Position numbers and translations under genes: made by a program. From Multifurca ochricompacta (taxonomy: Eukaryota > Basidiomycota > Agaricomycetes > Russulales > Russulaceae): 27,302 nucleotides of DNA. Below are positions 17,977-26,503 of the stretch, piece after piece (within the stretch, counting starts at the first letter, position 1; each line of letters opens with the position of its first letter). The DNA is taken from positions 1 to 27,302 of the forward strand of contig WTXG01000384.1 of assembly GCA_022496185.1 (NCBI GenBank). The letters run 5' to 3'. The notes under the pieces were generated by a model, which was not told the DNA's origin, made no database searches, and saw only the letters and a program-made list of their open reading frames with translations.

Positions 17977-19737
17977 GAACGAGTGCATCAGGTGTTGGAC
18001 ATCCTTCGTGAACACGATTTGTACCTCAAACCCGCCAAATGCTCATTCGAACAGCCGAGTGTAGAGTACCTAGGAGTTATCCTAGAGGGAGGACAGGTAC
18101 GGATGGACCCCGTGAAGGTGCAAGGAGTCCGGGAATGGCCAGTGCCTACATGTGTCAAGGATGTGCGGTCTTTTATTGGTTTCTGTAACTTCTATCGACG
18201 CTTTGTTCGGGGATTCTCAGGGATCGCCCAACCACTGAACGGATTACTGAAGAAAGACGTCCCTTGGCACTGGACGGAGGGGCATCAAACGGCTTTTGAA
18301 CAAATTCGCGACATCATTAGCTCAGAACCAGTCCTCTTACAACCAGACCTGCAGAAACCCTTCGAACTTGAGGTTGACGCATCCCACTTTGCGAATGGTG
18401 CCGTGTTGAATCAACGAGATGCGACGGGACTTCTTCACCCTGTAGCCTTTTATTCGGAGACATTCTCGCCAGCGGAACGGAATTATGACATTTGGGATAG
18501 AGAGCTACTGGCCATAGTAAAAGCGCTACGACACTGGCGACCATACTTAGCAGGGACTCCCGACAAGACCATCATTCATACGGATCACTCCAACCTGCTC
18601 TATTGGAAAGAACCCCATAAAATAAGTCGACGGGTCGCTCGCGAAGTCCTAGAGCTCGAAGAATACAACTTTGAACTGAGGCACATTGCTGGAAGTCGTA
18701 ATGCTCATGCAGATGCCCTATCAAGGCGACCTGATCTGAACAATGGTGCGGAGGACAACAATGATGTAACAGTACTCCCAGAGGAAGTCTTTACGAGGAT
18801 GGCCGTTGTCAGTCTTCACGACATGGATCTATGGGCCCAGGTTTTGCAAAACATGAATCAACAGCTATGCGAAACATGGGCAGAGGCACATAACCTGAAG
18901 AAGATCGACGGCCTTTGGTGGAAGGACGGGGATCGACTCGTTGTCACCGGTGGCGACAACATTAAGAGGGGGGTGATCCATTTTCACCACGACCTTCCCT
19001 CTGCAGGACACCCAGGCATTGCCAACACCTACGTGCTTGCCAAACGAGACTACTGGTGGCCGAATATGAAAAAAGATGTGGAAGAGTATGTGAAGGGATG
19101 CGCAGACTGCCAGGCCAACAAAGTAAATACACACCCACACCCACCGGCACCATTCCCAATTACGCCAACAGCTTCACAACCATTCCAGACCATCGCCATG
19201 GACTTCATCGTTAAACTCCCTACTTCCAGAGGCTTCGACTCAATCCTGACCATCACTGACCATGATTGCTCAAAAGCGGCACTATTCATACCCTGCAATG
19301 AGTCCATTACAGCAGAAGGAGTGGCCAAACTCTACCTGGATCATGTCTACAGACACTATGGTCTCCCCAAAAAGATTATCTCAGACCATGACCCACGCTT
19401 CACATCCGCGTTCGCCAGAGCACTCTGCAAGACGCTGAATATTGCCCAAAACATCTCTACAGCGTACCACCCACAGACAGATGGACAATCGGAAAGAACA
19501 AATCAGTGGCTCGAGCAGTATCTTCGCTTTTGGTGTAATGGACGTCAGGACGATTGGGCGGACTGGCTTGCAACAGCAGAATTTGCACACAACTCCTGGC
19601 CCAATGGCACTATGAAACACTCCCCATTTTCACTTATCATGGGATGGACACCTCGAGCCACATGGACAGGAAAATCAGTGAACGTCCCTTCAGCCAATGG
19701 GAAGAGATCAGGAAATCGGCCAATGAGAACCTGTTGA
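17977..19737 (+). pseudogene. Gypsy B pol: RT end, RNase H and integrase
   Basis: This is a 584-codon open segment in the same frame as the RT upstream of the TGA. RT thumb and connection: KPAKCSFEQPSVEYLGVIL, FIGFCNFYRRFVRGFS. RNase H: FELEVDASHFANGAVL, RELLAIVKALRHWRPYL, TIIHTDHSNLLYW, ADALSRRP. Integrase: zinc finger FHHDLPSAGHPG to CADCQANK (HHCC), and core with Asp in IAMDFIVKLP, Asp in IISDHDPRFTS and Glu in TDGQSERTNQWLEQ. This part looks catalytically complete. A deletion near 19695 removes about 14 bases relative to gypsy A and ends the frame at 19737. Confidence 0.93.
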
Positions 19738-20577
19738 AGGTGCAAAAGACCCTGGCAGAGAGGCAGACAAGGTTCACGCCTTATCGGACCAATGACCTGG
19801 TATGGTTGGAAGGGAAGAACATTCACACATCACATCCAACAGCCAAGTTGGCGCCCCGGTGTCACGGACCTTTCAAAATAACAAGGAAGCTGTCAGATGT
19901 GTCATATGAACTTGAACTCCCCCCTACATGGCGCATTCATCCAGTCTTCCATGCCAGACTGCTCACACCATATAAGGAAACGTCCCTGCACGGAGAAAAC
20001 TTCTCGAGACCCCCACCTGACCTTATCGATGGAGAAGAAGAGTGGGAAGTGGAACGCATTCTAGATTCCAAGCGACAAGGCCGAGGGCGCAAATTGTACT
20101 ACCTAATCAAGTGGAAGGGATTCCCACCCTCTGACAACTCATGGGAACCAGCTGGAGATATCTCTGCCCTGGTCCTTATCACGGAGTTCCATACCCGGCA
20201 CCCAAAGCGCCCAAAAACAGTTAAAAGAACAGTCCCAGACTCTCGTGGATTCCCCAGTATATGCTCCCCCAGCAAATTACTACCACAGAACAGTCTATCA
20301 TGTCTTTCATTGCCGCCTCTGCTGCCATCGACGCTTTTGCTTCTCCCATGACTATTGTCAAAACTTCCTGTCTGCTCATCCGTCCACTCGTCCCTCCTCC
20401 CCCATCGATTATGAAGCTGCAGAGGCCCGTGTTAAGAACCAATCCCCAAACCCAAACGACGACTTCACTCACAGCGAAGACCCCCATCCCAACGACCTAC
20501 TCAACGGAGAGATTGACGATGAAGCCCGTTCCCTTTCATTCCCAACAACCCCAATTCCTCAATGTATTTCCCCTTAG
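19690..20577 (+). pseudogene. Gypsy B pol: integrase C-terminus and chromodomain
   Basis: Continues pol in a new frame after the deletion near 19695. Integrase C-terminal GPY/F-like region: LAPRCHGPFKITRKLSDVSYELELP, then IHPVFHARLLTPYKE. The chromodomain is at about 20038-20170: EWEVERILDSKRQGRGRKL, YYLIKWKGF, DNSWEP, which keeps the Trp and aromatic positions of the methyl-lysine cage. Chromodomains of chromoviruses are known to direct integration to histone-H3K9-methylated chromatin. A frame change near 20225 leads to a Pro/Asp-rich tail (SPIDYEAAEA, EDPHPNDLLNGEIDDE) ending at TAG 20575-20577. Confidence 0.88.
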
Positions 20578-21487
20578 AAATCACCATGGCCGACGGAACC
20601 ACGGCCATTGCAAAATACATCTACTATACCAATGGAGGAATGGATGTGGCGGGATGTATGAAGAAGGATGGGCCAGTCTACGGGGCTCCCGTTTATCTGG
20701 ATGAAAGGTACATGGGTCGACTTCATCACACGCTGACCGACAAGCAGTTGGGCCACCTTGCCGCGGAGGACTGCTGCGCCTTTGCAATTGACGAAGTAAT
20801 GAATGACATGAGGCTCCCGCGCCTGAAGGCGGAAGTCATGAGGCTGAGGAAGAACATCACGTTGCGAAGGACATTGAACCAGCAGTACAAAGAGCATGCG
20901 AAGATGATGGCCAGGCTGACGAATGGTATGTTCCAGTTGGAACAGGAGATCGTGGAGATCAGGAAGAGGTTGGAGAAAGGAGATGCGTATCAAACGATCG
21001 CTGAAAGGTATGCCGACACTTATGCACAACCCCTCCCCCTCGAACCTTGGGCACGGCCCCGACGCTGCTGCCGAGTCGACTTGAGATGCCACACCTGCAC
21101 GAAAACCCCCGCAGAGAGACTTGCTGGTGTTGCGACAGCAGGTACCACATCAGCTGGAACTGCCCGCTCAATTGCAAATGGTGTCGCCACTGCCATAGCA
21201 ATCTCCACTGGAGCCAACACTGTATCTTCCGACGAGTAGGGGTGGCCCCGACGATCACCAACCCATCGGGCTGGTGCGGCAAGTGTCTTCGTCACAACGC
21301 TGGGCATAAAGAGATTGACTGCCCTGTCTACAATTTGTGCCGCACATGTGGTCAGCGCGGCCCATATGGATTCCTTCGTACCCACGCATGCCCGCAGGAG
21401 CTGGAGTCGTACAGCATGGATGACCGTAATGTAGCTGACGACTATCTAGAGTTGGTACAAGATGATGACGGTACGAGTCGTTTCTAG
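20562..21487 (+). pseudogene. Gypsy B ORF3: coiled-coil and multi-zinc-knuckle protein
   Basis: An extra protein of about 308 residues between pol and the 3' LTR, in the -1 frame relative to pol and overlapping its end by 16 bases (ATG 20562; a second ATG at 20586 in a good context). N-terminal block: AKYIYYTNGGMDVAGC, GPVYGAPVYLDE. Middle: Leu/Arg/Glu-rich helical segment likely to be a coiled coil (about residues 80-145). C-terminal: CWCCDSRYHISWNC and CRHCHSNLHWSQHC, both CX2CX4HX4C, then two looser clusters CGKCLRHNAGHKEIDC and CRTCG..THAC. One base is missing near 21080 compared with gypsy A, splitting the frame. The function is unknown to me; the knuckles suggest nucleic-acid binding. 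Gypsy A has the same ORF with many synonymous differences. Confidence 0.82.
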
Positions 21488-21504
21488 CCAGGACTGCTAG
21501 AACC

Positions 21505-21515
21505 AGAAGAGGGGG
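21505..21515 (+). other. Polypurine tract of gypsy B
   Basis: AGAAGAGGGGG, three bases before the 3' LTR at 21519. Expected plus-strand primer. Confidence 0.75.
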
Positions 21516-21518
21516 TGA

Positions 21519-22098
21519 TGTTACGAACCCCATCCCTTCCACTGTTCTTTTTCTTGCCCAGTGATAACCCCTCCTTGCCACCTACACTTCACTACCAGAT
21601 CACGTCTCCATCGTGGGATCCGTCACATGCCCTTCGTCCATCCCCATGACTCGTTTGTTTATTCATGTTTACCTACTGGTTTCTTCGCTTATCGCTTATC
21701 TCCTTATCATACGATCGGACACTTACTTAATTCCCTATCAGTAGAAGCCAGGCTTTATGCCCTCCGCTTTCAGATATTTGGGCCCACTTGACTCCGTATC
21801 CTTATCTCGTAGATGCCCACTGCCTTACATATATAAGTCCACTGTAGCTACCCTGTAGACCTCAGACTCGACTTATTGAATACATCAGTGCTAGTCTTCT
21901 GGACTTCCCCTTGTCCTCTCTAACATCTGCTTGTCTCAAGTGCTTCTGGCACTTTCCGCTCACCATTGTCTTAGAGTACAGCCTCTTTGACTTTGACTCG
22001 TCACACCTTACTCCAAGGGATCTCATTGGTCTCTTATCCGAACCCCTGTATCACGCTGTCACACAAGTCGTGTGGAACGCCCTGCACTGGGCGTAACA
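21519..22098 (+). repeat. 3' LTR of gypsy B
   Basis: 580 bp, no indels against 14664-15243, with 13 transitions at 11 CpG-derived dinucleotides. Confidence 0.96.
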
Positions 22099-22103
22099 AT
22101 GTG
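22099..22103. repeat. Target-site duplication ATGTG (partner at 14659-14663)
   Basis: ATGTG abuts both LTR ends of gypsy B. Host gag reads through when one copy is removed. Confidence 0.95.
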
Positions 22104-22682
22104 AATGAAGAGGCAACACTCAACCTCTTCTCCCAGGGGCTGCCTAACCCCCTGGTGAAAAATATCATCCAGTTCCATCACCCCGAATCATGGAGCCAGT
22201 GGACAAGTGCTGCCAGAACACAGCAGCAAGACTATCTAGACTTCCAAACACGATTTGGAGTTGACACAAAGAAGGGTAAAACCTGTGATCAGTGGAAGGT
22301 GGCGTTTGGGGTGAAACCTACCCATCCCCGAGACCCCAACGCCATGGATACGTCGGCAGATCGCACCAAAGCCCGCGCAGCCCTTACCGACGATGAAAAG
22401 AAAAACCTCTTGAAGGAAGGGCGCTGCTTTCACTGCCGAGCACAAGGGCATATGTCGCGATTCTGTCCGAAGAAAACAGTTCGTGCGGCCGAAACAACAG
22501 TAGCCGCCGCTACCACGACACCGCCAGTACAGAACCTACCTACCCCAGTAAAAGAAAACCCAGCAACTGCCCCAAAAACTAAGGAACAGAAGGCAGCAGC
22601 CATTTGGGAACATATGATGAACGAAGATGAGGCAGTACACGCCTTGATCGTCGACAAGGCCTTTGGCCAGAAGGATTTTTGA
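22104..22682 (+). pseudogene. Gypsy A gag, 3' part (192 residues)
   Basis: Continues codon for codon from 14663: NEEATLNLFSQGLPNPL, VKNIIQFHHPESWSQW, then the nucleocapsid knuckle CFHCRAQGHMSRFC (CX2CX4HX4C) and a Pro/Lys tail ending AFGQKDF at TGA 22680-22682. There are no stops or indels in either gag part. Any open frame that begins upstream in the LTR of element B is an artefact of the junction. Confidence 0.92.
22674..22682 (+). promoter_or_regulatory. Putative -1 frameshift site at the gag-pol junction (gypsy A)
   Basis: GAT TTT TGA, identical to 16763-16771, with AAG before and TC after in both elements. Pol follows in the -1 frame. Confidence 0.5.
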
Positions 22683-24059
22683 TCAGCTCGACCCCATCGG
22701 CCTGGGCAAGAGCACTCCATGTAACTTCTGTGTACACTAGTCGTTTCAAATCGTTAAAAATACCAGTACATTTTGAAACCAAACAGAAGACGGCCGACAG
22801 ACGAATCTTGATCGACTCTGGAGCTACAGACAACTTCATCAGCCAATGACTCCAGAGGACGCTAGGACTGGGGACACAGTTACTCCCCCAAGAAAAAAAC
22901 ATTTGGAACATAGATGGGACAGCTAACAAAGCTGGGAAAATCACACATTGCTGTGATTTAGAAGTACAGGTTGGGGAACGAATGAAGCAGCTCCGCTTCC
23001 TCATCACGGATCTAGGAGAGGAAGATATGGTTCTAGGATACCCATGGCTGGCAGCATTTGAACCCAAGATCAACTGGGCAGAGGCCACCATGGACAAAAA
23101 CTTCTATCCAGTTATCATTACGTCCCTAGGATACAACTACGCTGCACGACACCCTCTCACCCATGCCATTGTCATGGGATCGGCTGTCACCTGGAGTGAC
23201 GTAGAACCTGTGGATCAGGTGTATTGTTACGTTACGAAAGCATCGGAGTTGGCCCAGGCAGAGGCGCAGAAGAACCCAGAAAGAACATTTGAAGAAGTAG
23301 TCCCTGCGGAATATCACCGACATTGGAAGGTCTTCTCAGAGGAAGAATTGCAATGCTTCCCTCCCTCTCAACCTTGGGACCATGCCATTGACTTCGTCCC
23401 GAATGCCCCGCGATCAGTGGACTGTAAAATCTACCCCCTGTCACAGCCAGAAAAGGAAGCACTTTCTACCTTCCTAGAGGAACACCTGGCAAAAGGATAC
23501 ATACGACCTTCCAACTCACCTTATGCATCACCCTTCTTTTTCATTAAAAAGAAGGACGGGAAATTGCGACCAGTACAGGATTACAGACGGATTAACGAAC
23601 TCACGGTGAAAAACAACTACCTGCTTCCTCTAATCTCGGAGATTATCGACAAAATGCGTGATAAAGCCCTGTTTTCAAAATGGACGTTCGTTGGGGATAC
23701 AATAACATTCGCATCCGAGAAGGTGACCAGCCCAAAGCCGCCTTCAAGACCAATCAAGGACTCTTCGAACCAACGTTATGTTCTTTGGCTTAATGAACTC
23801 ACCGGCAACCTTCCAGGCCATGATGAACCACATTTTCCGAGATCTGATCCTCACAGAAGAGGTCGTAGTATATATGGATGATATCCTGGTAGCCACGAAA
23901 GACGACATTCACCATCACCGAACCCGAGTTCACGAGGTACTAGAGATCCTAGGCAAAACACGACCTCTATTGAAACCTGCCAAATGTTCCTTCGAACAAA
24001 AGACTGTCGAATATCTGGGTGTTATCCTGGAAGGAGGGCAAGTGCGCATGGACCCGTAA
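22683..24059 (+). pseudogene. Gypsy A pol: protease and reverse transcriptase
   Basis: Protease LIDSGATDNFISQ is followed at once by an in-frame TGA (22847-22849), where CGA fits. The frame then runs to about 23680 through EEDMVLGYPWLAAFEPKINW and RT motifs [31 protein letters not shown] one-base loss near 23680 and another near 23775 shift it to FFGLMNSPATFQ, catalytic YMDD (23871-23882) and CSFEQKTVEYLGVIL. A further base loss near 24055 ends the segment. It is a pseudogene with active-site residues of both enzymes kept. Confidence 0.9.
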
Positions 24060-24660
24060 AGGTACAAGGCATTTGAGAATGGGCCGCCCCTCAGTGTACC
24101 AAGGACGTCAGATCATTCATTGGATTTTGCAATTTCTACCACGTTTTGTCAAAGGCTTCTCGCCATTGCCCGACCACTCAATGACTGTTGAAAAAGATGT
24201 GCCATGGCACTGGGATGAACTACAGCAGCAGGCATTCGACTGAATAAAAGCAATTATCAGTTCCGAGCCAGTCTTATCCAACCTGACCTGGCCAACCCTT
24301 TGAACTGGAGGTTGACGCTTCCATGTATGCCAACGGCACAGTCTTATCACAAAGAATACGGAGGAATTCTTCATCCTGTCGCATTTTACTCGGAACGTTC
24401 TCATCGCAGAAAGGAATTATGACATTTGGGACAGAGAACTATTGGCCATCGTAAAGGCGTTACGACACTGGCGACCATACTTGGCTGGATCCCCGCATAA
24501 AACCATCATTTACACAGACCACTCCAACCTTTTTACTGGAGAGAACCGCACAAGATCAGCCGACGAATAGCACGAGAAGTCTTGGAGCTCGAGAGTACAA
24601 CTTCACACTCAAGCACTTACCTGGAGCTCGTAATGCACGAGCTGACCCCTGTCTAGACCA
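24060..24660 (+). pseudogene. Gypsy A pol: RT end and RNase H, heavily broken
   Basis: Pieces in several frames match element B: VRSFIGFCNFY, VPWHWDE, LEVDAS, HPVAFYSE, NYDIWDRELLAIVKALRHWRPYLAG and IIYTDHSNL. In-frame TGA codons occur at 24074-24076 and 24241-24243, where Arg CGA is plausible. Several single-base losses lie between 24110 and 24650. This is the most damaged part of element A. Confidence 0.8.
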
Positions 24661-25910
24661 ACTGGACAGATGAAGGAGAAAACGACAATGATGATATCGT
24701 CGTTTTACCAGAAGAGGTCTTCACAAAAACCGCTGTTGTTAGCCTCCATGACATGGACCTATGGGCCCAAGTGACGCAGAACATGAACCAGGAATTGTGC
24801 AAATCCTGGGCAGAGCCGCATAACATAAAGATGAAAGACAGCCTCTGGTGGAAGGACGGCAATCGATTGGTTGTCACTGGTGGCGACAACATTAAGAGGG
24901 GGGTGATTCATTTTCACCATGACCTTCCCTCTGCAGGACACCCCAGCATCGCAAACACATACGCCCTTGCCAAACAAGACTACTGGTGGCCAAACATGAA
25001 AAAGGATGTTGAAGCATATGTCAAAGGATGCGCAGAATGCCAGGCAAACAAAGTAAATACTCACCCAAGACTGCTGGCACTTTCACCCATTACGCCAATC
25101 GCAACAGCTCCTTTCCAGACCATCGCCATGGACTTCATTGTCAAACTCCCACAGTCGCAGGGATATGACTCGATACTCACCATCACGGACCATGACTATT
25201 CAAAGGCCGCCCTCTTCATCCCCTGTAATGAGACAATATCAGCGGAAGGGGTTGCGAAACTCTACCTGGACCACGTCTACCGACATTATGGACTGCCGCA
25301 GAAGATTATTTCCAACCGAGACCCATGGTTTGCTTCCATGTTCGCACGAGCCCTCTGTAAATGTCTCGACATTCAGCAGAACATCTCGACCGCATATCAC
25401 CCCCAGACAGATGGACAATCAGAGCGAACAAATCAATGGCTAGAACAATATCTTCGATTTTGGTGTAACGAGCAACAGAACGACTGGGCAGAATGGCTGG
25501 CGACAGCTGAGTTTGCGCACAATAGTTGGCCAAATGGAACGACAAAGACCACTCCCTTCTCTCTTATTATGGGATGGAACCCTCGCACCACATGGACAGA
25601 CAAGCCCACAAATGTACCATCTGTGACACAACGTATCAGCCAATGGGAGGAAATACGGGAATCGGCCAATAGAAACCTTCAGAAGGCACAAAGGACCCTA
25701 GCTGAGAAGCCTACAAAGTTTACACCCTACCAGGTTGGAGATCAAGTCTGGTTAGAAGGGCGCAATATCCACACGTCACATCCAACGGCAAAATTAGCTC
25801 CCAGACATCATGGCCCCTTCGTAATTGAACGGAAGCTTTCAGATATCACGTACAAGCTCGCATTACCTGCCACCTGGAAAATACATCCGTCTTCCATGCT
25901 AGCCTTCTAA
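24661..25910 (+). pseudogene. Gypsy A pol: integrase
   Basis: One open segment of 385 codons from the first ATG (24753), open further upstream. It has the HHCC finger (FHHDLPSAGHPS to CAECQANK) and the core with Asp in IAMDFIVKLP and Glu in TDGQSERTNQWLEQ. The second catalytic Asp (SD in element B) is Asn here: IISNRDPWF, AAC at 25314-25316. GAC to AAC after TCC is a CpG-type transition, and it should abolish strand transfer. A one-base loss near 25888 ends the frame inside IHP(V)FHA. Confidence 0.88.
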
Positions 25911-26503
25911 TGCCGTACAAAGAAACTGCCATTCACGGACAGAACTTTCCCAGACCCCCTCCTGACCTCGTTGACGGAGAACCGGAGTGGGAGGTAGAAC
26001 GTATTGCTGACGCAAAATGGAAGGGTTGAGGATGTAATCGGAAGCTCCATTATCTGATCAAATGGAAGGGATTCCCAGATGCCGACAACTCGTGGGAACC
26101 TGCTGTGGATGTCTTTGCGCCCAAACTTATCGAAGACTTCTACAGACGCCACCCAGAGGCAGATAAAGAGCCAGAGAAAATACGAGTTGCGGAACAGCTA
26201 TCTCCCCCACAATCAACCAGAAACTCACTCATGTCCTCCTCAAAGATCCACGCCTCAGCCGCCATCGATGCGTTTCCCGTACTTACTCCTGTGCATCCTC
26301 CTTCTCGTCCACTTTCTCCTATTGACTACAATGCGACCACCCAAGTGGCCCAAGGGGACAGGATCATCGACATCGATGACAATTTTAATCTGCCCGAACA
26401 CCCCCATCCCAACGACCTGATCGACGTAGACTTCGGCGATGAATCCCCCGAATTCCCTTTCTTCCCCAACGACCCCAACTCCAGTTTTATTTCCCGCTCA
26501 TGA
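25885..26503 (+). pseudogene. Gypsy A pol: integrase C-terminus, chromodomain and tail
   Basis: Chromodomain at about 25984-26130: [14 protein letters not shown], an in-frame TGA (26027-26029), then GCNRKLHYLIKWKGF and DNSWEP. Relative to element B (QGRGRKL), CGA has become TGA and a CGT-type Arg codon TGT (26033-26035), two neighbouring CpG transitions. The tail FAPKLIEDFYRRHPEAD to SPIDYNATTQ and EHPHPNDLIDVDFGDE is in one frame and ends at TGA 26501-26503. That stop overlaps the ORF3 ATG (26500-26502) as ATGA. Confidence 0.88.

Larger units (their letters stand above)
14664..22098 (+). mobile_element. Complete Ty3/Gypsy chromovirus B, nested in gag of gypsy A
   Basis: 7,435 bp: LTR (14664-15243), self-type primer site, gag, pol in the -1 frame, ORF3, polypurine tract, LTR (21519-22098). 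ATGTG duplications flank it at 14659-14663 and 22099-22103. Removing B and one ATGTG restores the host gag frame exactly. The LTRs have equal length, no indels and 13 differences, all CpG-type transitions. The coding part nevertheless has a lost gag start codon, several one-base frameshifts and one TGA. Confidence 0.96.

Noticed and set aside
21987..22103. N-terminus of the 231-residue ORF at 21987-22682 as a distinct protein
   Set aside because: It begins in element B's LTR. Only the part from 22104 is coding, as the 3' end of gypsy A gag.
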